DNA from: DRWZ01 sp964601505 | GTDB lineage: Bacteria; Calescibacteriota; Calescibacteriia; Calescibacteriales; Calescibacteriaceae | Assembly (NCBI GenBank): GCA_964601505.1 | Contig: CAZRNR010000059.1 | Span: 1 to 13,372, forward strand | Length of the DNA stretch: 13,372 nt | Direction: 5' to 3' | Part shown: piece after piece, positions 1 to 6,811 of the stretch | Layout: every line of letters begins with the position of its first letter | How positions within the stretch are numbered: position 1 is the stretch's first letter | The notes under the pieces: model-generated | The model's database searches: none | What the model was told of the DNA's origin: nothing | What the model saw: the letters and a program-made list of their open reading frames with translations, nothing else | Position numbers and translations under genes: made by a program

Positions 1-18
1 CCACCTTACAGAAGATGG
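1..18. repeat. IS605-type end hairpin, copy 1
   Basis: The arms CCACCTT and AAGATGG enclose a 4-nt ACAG loop. All positions pair except one internal C-A mismatch. The flank AACTTCCTGCT matches the flank of the copy at 156-177. Confidence 0.5.
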
Positions 19-155
19 AACTTCCTGCTTCATAGAGGTTTTTCACCTCTCACAGTTCTGGCCATCCTTGCCATACCATCATTGACAACCCTTTGGTTAT
101 CAGGGTTACATATAATAATTATAATCCGAAAATGATTCAAGTCTTTGCAATTCAT

Positions 156-177
156 CTCCACCCTGTAGAGGATGGAG
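156..177. repeat. IS605-type end hairpin, copy 2
   Basis: The arms CTCCACCCT and AGGATGGAG enclose a GTAG loop. There is one internal C-A mismatch in the same place as in copy 1. Compared with copy 1, a T-A pair in the stem has become C-G, a compensatory change suggesting that the fold mattered. The flank AGACTTCTTGCT at 176-187 is near-identical to that of copy 1. Confidence 0.5.
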
Positions 178-187
178 ACTTCTTGCT

Positions 188-322
188 AAATTTATGTTAA
201 ATGAAAAAACTTAAAATCTGAAAACTGTCAAAAATCAACATTTCCAATCAGGAGAGTCATCACAAAACCACAAAATCTGAAAAACACCTATCTTAATTTT
301 AGTTTTTTAAGAATAAGAATTT
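188..322. other. Leader region upstream of rplK
   Basis: AT-rich DNA without a credible ORF. The 12-mer AAAATCTGAAAA occurs twice, at 213-224 and 272-283. A promoter for rplK is expected here because the preceding sequence is transposon debris, but I see no convincing -35/-10 pair. Only a poor purine stretch precedes the rplK ATG. Confidence 0.3.
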
Positions 323-790
323 ATGAAAGGTCAAGATAAAGGTCAGAAGGGTTCCAAGGCAGGAGGGCCCAAGGAAGTAGTTGCAAAATTTAGGATAAGG
401 ATACCTGCTCAAGAAGCCAACCCAGCTCCACCTGTTGGGCCGGCATTAGGTCAAAGAGGTGTAAACATATCAGAGTTCTGTAAAAGGTTTAATGATGCTT
501 CAAAACAATTTCCAAAAGGTTTGCCTGTCACAGCACACGTGACGGTTTATAAAGATAGATCGTTTGAATTTATAATAAAAACCCCAGTAACATCAGCTCT
601 TATATTAAAATACTCCAAGCTTGAAAGTGGATCAGGCGAACCTGGGAGGAAGATAGCAGGTAAAATATCCAAAAAGGATATAGAAGAAATTGCCAAAATA
701 AAATTACCAGACCTCAATGTAAATTCTTTTGAATCGGCTTGCAGAATAGTAGAAGGAACAGCAAGAAGCATGGGAATAGAAATAGTTTGA
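323..790 (+). CDS. rplK: 50S ribosomal protein L11
   Basis: L11 binds 23S rRNA in the GTPase-associated centre, with L10/L7/L12, and helps translation factors act. The N-terminal domain has the proline-rich PAPPVGPALGQ at residues 34-44, the thiostrepton-site region, followed by GVNISEFCKRFN. The C-terminal rRNA-binding domain ends with the family signature KLPDLN...RIVEGTARSMGI at 127-152. At 155 aa it is about 14 residues longer than the usual ~141, because of a Lys/Gly/Gln-rich N-terminal extension (residues 1-18). No internal ATG fits better as a start, so the extension is probably real. The usual neighbours nusG, rplA and rplJ are absent. Transposon debris lies upstream, and mnmE follows after 8 bp and is probably cotranscribed. 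Confidence 0.96.
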   Translation: MKGQDKGQKGSKAGGPKEVVAKFRIRIPAQEANPAPPVGPALGQRGVNISEFCKRFNDASKQFPKGLPVTAHVTVYKDRSFEFIIKTPVTSALILKYSKLESGSGEPGRKIAGKISKKDIEEIAKIKLPDLNVNSFESACRIVEGTARSMGIEIV

Positions 791-798
791 AGATATGA

Positions 799-2169
799 AT
801 GAATGATACTATAGTATCTCATGCAACTCCTCTTTTTCCCTCCGCAATAGGAGTAGTAAGGTTATCTGGCCCGAGAGTTAAAGAAATAATCACAAAGCTG
901 ACGAGGAAAAACAACTTCCGCAGGAGGTATGCACATCTGGTAGAAATATATGATGATGATGGGAAAAATATAGATGAGTGCATCTTAATCTTTTATGAAA
1001 AACCTTCATCTTATACAGGTGAAGATATGGCAGAGATATTTTTACACGGTAATCCGGTCATAATTAACCATGTAGTTTCACTATGCATAAAAAACGGTGC
1101 TCGCATGGCTCGTGAAGGTGAATTCACAAAACGTGCATTCTTAAATGGTAAGATAACTCTTGAGAGAGCGGAATCAATCCTATCGATTGTGAATTCCTCA
1201 ACAATAGATGGAGTAAAAGCATCCATAAGAATCCTTAAAGGAGAATTTCAGGATGTAGTTGAGAGAATAAGATTAAAAATAGTAGATATATTATCGGATT
1301 TGGAAGCTTCTTTAGATTTTCCAGAAGATGTTGATATGGAGATAACAAAAGAGAAAATACAGCAAAACATTTATGAAGCACTCGAAGAGATTCAGAAGAT
1401 CTATCTTTCGTGGAAAAACTCAAGAATGATGGTTGATGGGGCAATGTGTACCATAATTGGTAAACCTAATGCGGGCAAATCAAGCCTTTTTAATTTGCTC
1501 GTAGGCGAATCAAGATCCATAATTTCTCCGTTTCCCGGCACAACAAGAGATTATATAGACACAAGAATAGATGTTGGAGGTGGTGTTCTAATAAGGCTTA
1601 TAGATACAGCAGGAGTTAGACAAACACCAGACCCAATCGAACAAGAGGGAATAAAAAGAGCAATTGAGATATCATCGGAAAGCGATATAATACTTTGCGT
1701 TTTTGATAGCTCATCTGAATTTGATGAAGATGACAAGAAATCTGTGGAAGTTTCTCTCTCTTCAAAAGCTCAACTCGTAATTTTCATCATAAATAAATCA
1801 GACAAAGGTGATGTATCAAGGTATGAGAGAATAATAGAAAATTTCAAAACAGAGGATAAGGAAACAAAAACACTAAGTGTATCTTGTCTAAAAAATGAAA
1901 ACATAGATAAAGTGCGGGAAGAAATAAAAGATTTTGTTGTCAAAGGAAAAGATCATGATTTCTTTGCTCTTTCAGCAAGACAAATAGGTTTGCTCTCATT
2001 AATTATAGATAAGTTAAAAAATGCTCTTGAATTTATATCTAACTCAGACTACCTCGGAAGTGTGCTATGTATCAGAGAAGCTCTAACAAGTATAGATGAT
2101 CTACTTGGTAGAGGAAGCTCACCTGAAGTGATAGAAAACATATTCAAGAAATTCTGCATAGGAAAATGA
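799..2169 (+). CDS. mnmE: tRNA uridine-5-carboxymethylaminomethyl(34) synthesis GTPase MnmE
   Basis: MnmE (TrmE) works with MnmG to modify U34 of tRNAs that read split codon boxes. The N-terminal tetrahydrofolate-binding domain opens with DTIVSHATP...AIGVVRLSGP (3-25) and contains the conserved GEFTKRAFLNGK (107-118). The inserted G domain has G1 GKPNAGKS (221-228), G2 PGTTRD (246-251), G3 DTAG (269-272) and G4 NKSD (332-335). The helical domain ends in the invariant FCIGK (452-456), which carries the functional Cys. The length of 456 aa is normal. ATG at 799 is preferred because the protein then begins at the family's usual point; the ATG at 795 is in another frame. There is no strong Shine-Dalgarno, so translation is probably coupled to rplK, which ends 8 bp earlier. 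Confidence 0.97.
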   Translation: MNDTIVSHATPLFPSAIGVVRLSGPRVKEIITKLTRKNNFRRRYAHLVEIYDDDGKNIDECILIFYEKPSSYTGEDMAEIFLHGNPVIINHVVSLCIKNGARMAREGEFTKRAFLNGKITLERAESILSIVNSSTIDGVKASIRILKGEFQDVVERIRLKIVDILSDLEASLDFPEDVDMEITKEKIQQNIYEALEEIQKIYLSWKNSRMMVDGAMCTIIGKPNAGKSSLFNLLVGESRSIISPFPGTTRDYIDTRIDVGGGVLIRLIDTAGVRQTPDPIEQEGIKRAIEISSESDIILCVFDSSSEFDEDDKKSVEVSLSSKAQLVIFIINKSDKGDVSRYERIIENFKTEDKETKTLSVSCLKNENIDKVREEIKDFVVKGKDHDFFALSARQIGLLSLIIDKLKNALEFISNSDYLGSVLCIREALTSIDDLLGRGSSPEVIENIFKKFCIGK

Positions 2170-2225
2170 AAACATATTTCGTAAAGTTTGATTTGTAAAT
2201 TGCTCTGCTGCAATCATAGTCAAAA

Positions 2226-2352
2226 TACTTTACTTTTCATATTCTAACTCACTATTTAAAAAGCATTTTTTGATTTGGTAGATGCAACAGGACAATCACA
2301 AAACTAAAAAGCATTCTTTTGGTTTTCGGCTTGATGGATGCAACAAAGCAAA
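2226..2352 (+). repeat. Intergenic repeat cluster (copy A of an inverted pair)
   Basis: Two blocks here recur in inverted orientation near 13292-13363. Block 1 at 2226-2250 matches the complement of 13339-13363 in 23 of 25 positions. Block 2 at 2331-2352 matches the complement of 13292-13313 in 19 of 22. Inside this copy there are also direct repeats: AAAAAGCATT at 2258 and 2306, and GATGCAACA at 2281 and 2337, so a unit of about 50 bp seems to be tandemly duplicated. The order of blocks is the same in both copies. It has no coding potential and looks like a dispersed intergenic repeat. Confidence 0.6.
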
Positions 2353-2511
2353 ATACTTTATTATGCAAATGATAACGAATCCAACAAGCACATACTCGCG
2401 CATTCAAAAAACATAAAGAACTTTGTTTGAACAGAAGCTAAACTGAAAAATTCTTGAAAATATTACAACACAAAGAGATTTTTTTAGCATAAATGATTAT
2501 GGGTCTTAAAG

Positions 2512-2552
2512 GAAGCCCTGTGGAGAAATTTGATGGTTATGAGAAGGGCTTC
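2512..2552. promoter_or_regulatory. Long-range stem in the porin upstream region
   Basis: GAAGCCCT (2512-2519) is perfectly complementary to AGGGCTTC (2545-2552), with a 25-nt spacer. It is GC-richer than its surroundings. No T-run follows, so it is not a simple terminator. It may be part of a folded leader, but chance cannot be excluded. Confidence 0.25.
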
Positions 2553-2599
2553 AGAGTTATATGAAAGGTTAGGGGATCAAAATATCATTTCTCATCCAT

Positions 2600-2627
2600 T
2601 TTTTCTCTCTATATTTTTCTCTCTATA
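2600..2627 (+). repeat. Perfect 14-bp tandem repeat upstream of the phosphate operon
   Basis: TTTTTCTCTCTATA occurs twice head to tail (2600-2613 and 2614-2627), starting 103 bp before the porin ATG. Direct-repeat operators are typical of PhoB/PhoP-class response regulators, but known Pho boxes have a period of about 11 bp, so this is only a candidate operator. It could also be simple-sequence slippage in a pyrimidine tract. Confidence 0.45.
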
Positions 2628-2656
2628 TTTGGGAAAATTTGAAAGTAATTTTGAAA

Positions 2657-2687
2657 TTTCCTCAGGAGCTTTAATATCCTGAGGAAA
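2657..2687 (+). promoter_or_regulatory. 11-bp hairpin abutting the porin Shine-Dalgarno
   Basis: TTTCCTCAGGA and TCCTGAGGAAA form a perfect 11-bp stem with a 9-nt loop. The strong ribosome binding site AAGGAGG follows at once at 2688-2694, 8 nt before the porin ATG. No T-run follows on either strand, so it is not an ordinary terminator. In the 5' leader it could stabilise the mRNA or control ribosome access. The left arm's TCCTC could instead pair with GAGGA at 2691-2695 inside the ribosome binding site. Confidence 0.45.
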
Positions 2688-2700
2688 AAGGAGGATAAAA

Positions 2701-2718
2701 GTATGGTTAGCATAGCAG
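2701..2718 (+). repeat. 18-bp repeat at porin start, copy 1
   Basis: GTATGGTTAGCATAGCAG covers the porin start codon and its first codons (MVSIA). The identical 18 bp recur at 6762-6779, just after pstA, in the same orientation and also behind an AAGGAGG motif. Confidence 0.7.
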
Positions 2719-3809
2719 GTATAATACTTGGGGGTATACTATCCCTATCTATATATGAAAAGGAGGCAGCTTCTGTTGATGTAAGGTTCAGAACTCAGGT
2801 TCTTTTAAGTGCATACTTCAAAGATACGAAACCTTTTGGCACCAAGGAAGGGCCAATAGATGTAATACTTCCTAACATACCTGACTCAAAGTTCTATTAT
2901 GGCTTCGGTATAAGGCGGTCACGCCTCGATTTTCGGGGACACTATATCACGAAAGCTCTAAAATATAGAATGCAAATAGCATTTGAAGGCGCTTCGGCTT
3001 CTCTTCTTGACTTCTTCACAACATATAACATATCAGAGTTCTTTGAAATAAAAGCAGGACAATACAAAATACCCTATAATAGAGAAGAGCTTGTCTCTTC
3101 AGGAGAACTTGAGTTCGTTGATAGATCTGTTATAAACTCGTACTTTGCACTTGCAAGAGATGTGGGAGTAACACTATCAGCAGGTCCGCAACTAGCAAAG
3201 CTAAATGTTGGTGTTTTCACTGGATGGGGAAGAAACTTCCAAAGAATAGATGCAACTAATATAAGTAAAAACCTTCTTTATGTTGGGAGAATAGAAATAA
3301 CTCCTGTTGGTAAGACTGTATATAGCCAACCAAATCTCAAAGGTGAAGAGCTAATAAACATTGGGATCGGAGGTCTGTTCTTCCCTATATCCCAAGTTGA
3401 GATAGATAACAAAAAGATCAGTAGCAGAAGAGATAAACCAGATATTCTAAAGATAATTGAGAACAAAGCTCAAAAAGAAAATCTTTTATCATTTACAGGT
3501 GATGTGAAATTATGGCTTGATAATAAACTATCATTCGAAACTGAAGCACATTTTACCCCTGATCTATATGATAATAACTTGTTTGGTATAAGAATTCAAC
3601 CATCATTCATGCTAACAGAACAAATCGGACTTGCAGCAAGATTCTCATCTGTCTTATCTGAAAAAGATAAACCTATATTTGAACCTGGTATTGCCTTTTC
3701 TTATTACTTCAAAGATCACACAAAATTACAGTTAGACTACATAAATCAAAGAGGACCAAAAAATGACTTTGCATATATAAGAGCACAGTTTCAGGTCTAT
3801 ATAAAGTAA
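2703..3809 (+). CDS. Phosphate-selective porin OprP/OprO-like outer-membrane protein
   Basis: Probably a trimeric beta-barrel that lets phosphate or other anions cross the outer membrane. The Porin_O_P family pattern is clear: RRSRLDFRG (71-79), GQYKIPYNREELVSSGELEFVDRS (119-142; split here as GQYKIPYNREEL and VSSGELEFVDRS), then ARDVGVTLSAG (151-161). Later segments alternate polar and aromatic residues as in beta strands. The N-terminus (MVSIAGIILGGILSL) is hydrophobic, with a possible cleavage after EAAS near residue 24, but it lacks the usual basic n-region. The last residues (FQVYIK) lack the usual terminal aromatic. The start is fixed by the excellent AAGGAGG at 2688 and by an in-frame stop just upstream. 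It is first in the operon with pstS, pstC and pstA, which supports a phosphate role. The family also includes pyrophosphate/polyphosphate and less specific porins. Confidence 0.85.
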   Translation: MVSIAGIILGGILSLSIYEKEAASVDVRFRTQVLLSAYFKDTKPFGTKEGPIDVILPNIPDSKFYYGFGIRRSRLDFRGHYITKALKYRMQIAFEGASASLLDFFTTYNISEFFEIKAGQYKIPYNREELVSSGELEFVDRSVINSYFALARDVGVTLSAGPQLAKLNVGVFTGWGRNFQRIDATNISKNLLYVGRIEITPVGKTVYSQPNLKGEELINIGIGGLFFPISQVEIDNKKISSRRDKPDILKIIENKAQKENLLSFTGDVKLWLDNKLSFETEAHFTPDLYDNNLFGIRIQPSFMLTEQIGLAARFSSVLSEKDKPIFEPGIAFSYYFKDHTKLQLDYINQRGPKNDFAYIRAQFQVYIK

Positions 3810-3842
3810 AAAAAATGGAAGGAACTAAAAAAGTAAAAAAAC

Positions 3843-3885
3843 AAGGAGGGAGAAAAATAGCAAGGAGGTAAAAAACAAGGGAGGT
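3843..3885 (+). promoter_or_regulatory. Three successive Shine-Dalgarno-like motifs before pstS
   Basis: AAGGAGGG (3843-3850), AAGGAGGT (3862-3869) and AAGGGAGGT (3877-3885) lie in a purine-rich A/G tract between the porin stop and the pstS ATG. Only the last is at functional distance, about 7 nt from the ATG at 3892. The other two may be tandem duplicates or ribosome standby sites. Confidence 0.5.
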
Positions 3886-3891
3886 AAAAAA

Positions 3892-4923
3892 ATGAAAACC
3901 ATAAATAACAAAAAAAACAATAAAAAAATAAAAATATTAAAGCTTTTTGTCATCGCGGCAATGATCATTCTGAACGCTCTACAAGCTTCTGCACAAAAAA
4001 CGATCATAAAAATAGATGGTTCATCAACAGTGTATCCGCTTACAGAGGGAATAGCAGAGGAGTTCCAAAAAATCAAAAGGGGAGCTGTAAATGTTACCGT
4101 TGGTATATCCGGAACTGGTGGTGGATTCAAAAAGTTCTGCAGAGGAGAAACTGAAATATCAAATGCATCAAGACCTATCTTAAAACAAGAAATGGAAGTA
4201 TGCAGTCAAAATGGGATAGAATACATTGAAATACCAGTAGCATATGACGGACTTTCTGTTGTTCTAAATCCACAAAATAATTGGGTGGACTGCCTAACAG
4301 TTGAGCAACTTAGGGAGGTATGGAAACCAGAATCACAGGGTAAAAAATTCCTGTGGTCGGATCTTAATCCTAAGTGGCCCAAAGAAGAAATAAAACTATG
4401 TGGTGCAGGTTCAGACTCCGGAACCTTTGATTACTTCACTGAAGCCATAGTGGGAAAACCAAAAGCATCAAGAGGAGATTACACAGCATCAGAAGATGAC
4501 AATGTTCTGGTACAGTTTGCATCAAAAGAAAAAGGAGCTTTATGCTTCTTCGGTCTTGCTTATGTAGAAGAGAACAAAGGGAAAATAAAAGCTGCAGCTA
4601 TAAAAAACCCAAAAACTGGAGAATGTGTCCTACCCTCATACAACACAGTTCAGAATGGAACATATCAACCACTCTCAAGACCACTTTTTATATATGTAAA
4701 TGCTAAATCTGCGGAAAAATCAGAATTAAAAGAGTTTGTTGATTTTTATATCAAAAACGCGGGAAAAATAGCCAAAGAAGTAGGATATATATCATTACCA
4801 GATAAAGTATATGAAAAGATAGCTGAAAGATGGACAAAAAGAACAAAAGGAACAGTATTCGGAGGAGAACCTGAAGTTGGAATAACTGTAGAGGAAATGT
4901 TAAAAAGAGAAACTAAAAAATGA
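3892..4923 (+). CDS. pstS: Periplasmic phosphate-binding protein PstS
   Basis: Captures inorganic phosphate in the periplasm and hands it to PstC/PstA. The N-terminus has a very basic n-region (Asn/Lys-rich, 1-17), a hydrophobic core (18-29) and a signal-peptidase site after QASA (residue 34). There is no lipobox Cys. The PstS ligand signatures are present: IDGSSTVYPLTEG (41-53), SGTGGGFKKFCRGE (73-86), NASRPI (91-96), AYDG (117-120) and GSDSGTFDYFTEA (173-185). It resembles the shorter PBP family that has several Cys residues (C83, C104, C134, C170), which could form disulfides. It is 343 aa. The ATG at 3892 has a strong ribosome binding site. The stop overlaps the pstC start by 4 bp (ATGA), indicating translational coupling. 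Confidence 0.95.
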   Translation: MKTINNKKNNKKIKILKLFVIAAMIILNALQASAQKTIIKIDGSSTVYPLTEGIAEEFQKIKRGAVNVTVGISGTGGGFKKFCRGETEISNASRPILKQEMEVCSQNGIEYIEIPVAYDGLSVVLNPQNNWVDCLTVEQLREVWKPESQGKKFLWSDLNPKWPKEEIKLCGAGSDSGTFDYFTEAIVGKPKASRGDYTASEDDNVLVQFASKEKGALCFFGLAYVEENKGKIKAAAIKNPKTGECVLPSYNTVQNGTYQPLSRPLFIYVNAKSAEKSELKEFVDFYIKNAGKIAKEVGYISLPDKVYEKIAERWTKRTKGTVFGGEPEVGITVEEMLKRETKK

Positions 4924-5837
4924 ATCTTGAAACAAAAAGAAAGATGGATACAGCACTTCAGATAATTTTAGCACTACTGAGTGCTGTATCTATCTTGATC
5001 ACAATTGCTATAATATGGGTTCTTGTATCTGATACAATTATATTCTTCACTCATCAAGAAAGTGGTGGTTTCCCAAAATCTATCATAAGATTCTTTACCG
5101 AAAAAGAATGGACACCAACATTTGCAAATAAGCAGATAGGAATCTGGCCACTTCTCAATGGAACTTTCTTAATAGCAATCATATCAATGGTTATATCCAT
5201 ACCACTGGGATTACTGATTTCCATATACCTAAGTGAATACTCAACATGGAAGATCAGAGAAGTAATAAAACCTTTTTTGGACTTTTTAAGTGCTATACCA
5301 ACAGTCGTATATGGATATTTCGCGCTGCTTTTCATAACACCTATTCTGCAAAGTATATTTGGTAAATTAGGTGTTGAGGTGCAAGGAATGAACGCTCTTT
5401 CGCCCGGAATAGCTATAGGAATCATGATACTCCCATTCACATCTTCAATGGTAGAAGATTCATTAAAGGGAGTTCCTCAGGACCTTCGTGAAGCTTCATA
5501 TGCTCTGGGGGCATCAAAAATCAGGACTACACTACTTGTGGTTGTGCCAGCAGCAAGATCTGGGATAATTTCTGCCTATCTTCTTGGCTTTTCAAGAGCA
5601 ATAGGAGAAACAATGGTCGTAGCAGTTGCAGCGGGAATGTATCCACAGATCACATTAAACCCTCTTGAGCCGATCCAAACGATCACAGGGTATATTGTTC
5701 AGGTAGCCCTGGGAGATCTACCATTCAGATCTTTTGAATACCTCTCTATATTCGCAGCTGGCTTCTCATTATTCCTGATAACCTTGATATTCAATTCAAT
5801 AGCTGTATATCTTAAATCAAGATCTAGCGGATACTGA
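4920..5837 (+). CDS. pstC: Phosphate ABC transporter permease PstC
   Basis: An inner-membrane channel subunit of the Pst high-affinity phosphate importer, paired with PstA. At 305 aa it has about six membrane segments (roughly 13-41, 80-103, 118-145, 159-178, 204-238 and 276-298). The cytoplasmic EAA loop that contacts the ATPase is EASYALGAS (191-199). FSRAIGETMVVAVAAG (224-239) is the conserved permease region near the C-terminus. The segment FLDFLSAIPTVVYGYFA (119-135) is typical of PstC/PstA. The start overlaps the pstS stop as ATGA, and the stop is one base before the pstA ATG. Order and motifs distinguish it from pstA. Confidence 0.95.
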   Translation: MNLETKRKMDTALQIILALLSAVSILITIAIIWVLVSDTIIFFTHQESGGFPKSIIRFFTEKEWTPTFANKQIGIWPLLNGTFLIAIISMVISIPLGLLISIYLSEYSTWKIREVIKPFLDFLSAIPTVVYGYFALLFITPILQSIFGKLGVEVQGMNALSPGIAIGIMILPFTSSMVEDSLKGVPQDLREASYALGASKIRTTLLVVVPAARSGIISAYLLGFSRAIGETMVVAVAAGMYPQITLNPLEPIQTITGYIVQVALGDLPFRSFEYLSIFAAGFSLFLITLIFNSIAVYLKSRSSGY

Positions 5838-5838
5838 A

Positions 5839-6750
5839 ATGGAAAACATCAAAAGGTTTGAGATAGAAAAATATGTCCAAGGGGTAAAGCGAGCAGATAA
5901 AGTTTTTGAAATCATAGGTATCATATCTTTGTTTCTCATCATAACTTTCCTTTTCTCTATATGTATTGATTTATTCATAGATGGAATTGAAAGGATAATG
6001 GATAAATCTTTTTATTTCTCGTTTCCTTCAAGACACCCAAAAAAAGCTGGAATCCTTTCAGCGTGGGTTGGGACAATTTATGTTATGCTCGGAGCTGCAT
6101 TCTGGGCAATCTTTTTAGGAGTCCCTACCGGAATATACCTTGAGGAATACGGAAGTAAAGGCAAAATATCAAAAATCATTGAGGTGAATATATCTAATCT
6201 GGCAGCAATTCCTTCTATAGTATATGGACTATTATCCCTTGGCGTATTTGTATATAGACTCAAATTTGGGGAAAGCATACTTACAGCTGGACTTACACTC
6301 GGGATACTTATGCTACCTGTTATTGTTGTTGCTACAAGGGAATCAATAAGGAGGATACCAATTTCAATACGTGAAGCTGCTTACTCTCTTGGAGCAACCC
6401 GATGGGAAACTATTTTCCACCATGTCCTACCATACTCAACAGGTGGTATTATGACTGGTGTTATAATAGGTCTGTCAAGAGCGATAGGAGAAACAGCTCC
6501 TCTCATTACAATTGGCGCACTTACTTTTATTGCTTTCTTACCTCCAAATCCATGGGAAAACTTCATAGGTATGCTTAAATCTCCCTTTACAGTGCTTCCA
6601 ATACAGATGTTTAACTGGGTTTCAAGACCCCAGGAAGAATTCCACAAAAATGCAGCCGCTGCAGGTTTCGTTCTAATTGTCTTGGCACTCCTTATGAACA
6701 CCTTTGCATTCTACATAAGATTTAAAGCCAGAAGAAAATATCAGTGGTAA
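5839..6750 (+). CDS. pstA: Phosphate ABC transporter permease PstA
   Basis: Second inner-membrane channel subunit of the Pst importer. At 303 aa it has a membrane segment near 24-46, then several between 75 and 295. Family marks are the LAAIPSIVYGLLSLGVFV helix (121-138), the EAA loop EAAYSLGAT (179-187) and SRAIGETAPLITIGA (213-227). The last is typical of PstA, where GETAPL replaces the GETMVV of PstC. It starts one base after the pstC stop with no obvious Shine-Dalgarno, so reinitiation is likely. In most bacteria pstB (ATPase) and often phoU follow; neither is here. A hairpin and a 23-codon ORF follow instead. Confidence 0.95.
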   Translation: MENIKRFEIEKYVQGVKRADKVFEIIGIISLFLIITFLFSICIDLFIDGIERIMDKSFYFSFPSRHPKKAGILSAWVGTIYVMLGAAFWAIFLGVPTGIYLEEYGSKGKISKIIEVNISNLAAIPSIVYGLLSLGVFVYRLKFGESILTAGLTLGILMLPVIVVATRESIRRIPISIREAAYSLGATRWETIFHHVLPYSTGGIMTGVIIGLSRAIGETAPLITIGALTFIAFLPPNPWENFIGMLKSPFTVLPIQMFNWVSRPQEEFHKNAAAAGFVLIVLALLMNTFAFYIRFKARRKYQW

Positions 6751-6751
6751 T

Positions 6752-6811
6752 AAGGAGGAGGGTATGGTTAGCATAGCAGTTTTTTCAATTTATAAAAGGT
6801 CCCTCCTCCTT
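6752..6811 (+). promoter_or_regulatory. Hairpin pairing a ribosome binding site with an anti-RBS after pstA
   Basis: AAGGAGGAGGG (6752-6762) pairs perfectly over 11 bp with CCCTCCTCCTT (6801-6811), with a 38-nt loop. The left arm is itself a strong Shine-Dalgarno at the right distance for the ATG at 6764, so the fold would hide it. No T-run follows the right arm, though one lies in the loop at 6780-6785. It may act as an operon-end mRNA stabiliser, an attenuated terminator, or a switch for the mini-ORF. Confidence 0.45.
6762..6779 (+). repeat. 18-bp repeat after pstA, copy 2
   Basis: Identical to 2701-2718 (porin start). It again lies just behind a strong Shine-Dalgarno and again encodes MVSIA. 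Confidence 0.7.

Larger units (their letters stand above)
1..187 (-). mobile_element. Degraded IS200/IS605-family tnpB (orfB) 3' end, two right-end-like hairpins
   Basis: On the minus strand the codons at 36-22 read S-M-K-Q-E. This resembles the extreme C-terminus of many OrfB/TnpB proteins, which is followed by a right-end hairpin. A hairpin of that kind follows here at 1-18. A second, homologous hairpin with the same flank lies at 156-177. Between them one minus frame reads NDGMARMARTVRGEKPL and then stops, while SMKQE lies in another frame, so any coding sequence is broken. No transposase catalytic domain is present. The element runs off the left edge, so a fuller tnpB could lie outside. 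Assignment rests on recalled family features, not on a search. It could be a remnant of one element with a duplicated end, or of two elements. Confidence 0.45.
2170..2702. other. 533-bp non-coding region between mnmE and the phosphate operon
   Basis: No convincing gene lies here. Its left part (2226-2360) holds repeat units that recur inverted at the right edge of the window. Its right part holds an 8-bp long-range stem (2512-2519 with 2545-2552), a perfect 14-bp tandem repeat (2600-2627) and an 11-bp hairpin (2657-2687) directly before the porin ribosome binding site. It probably carries the end of the mnmE transcript and the promoter and leader of the phosphate operon. I could not place -10/-35 boxes with confidence. 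Confidence 0.6.

Noticed and set aside
131..199. Short plus-strand ORF (MIQVFAIHLHP...) before rplK
   Set aside because: It runs through the IS-type hairpin and has no ribosome binding site; explained by transposon-end sequence.
2199..2214. ATTGC-N6-GCAAT small stem after mnmE as a terminator
   Set aside because: Only 5 bp and no following T-run; too weak to call.
2226..2352. Repeats after mnmE as a CRISPR array
   Set aside because: Repeat units are imperfect and irregularly spaced (48 and 56 bp), with no constant repeat or cas genes.
2493..2564. 23-codon ORF starting MIMGLKGSPVEKF in the mnmE-porin gap
   Set aside because: No ribosome binding site, no recognisable motif, and it overlaps a long-range stem; probably chance.
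3815..3871. 18-codon basic ORF after the porin
   Set aside because: No ribosome binding site of its own and a composition explained by the A/G-rich tract; kept only as a possibility in the triple Shine-Dalgarno finding.
5054..5440. 128-codon minus-strand ORF inside pstC
   Set aside because: Antisense shadow of conserved permease sequence; no ribosome binding site or known domain.
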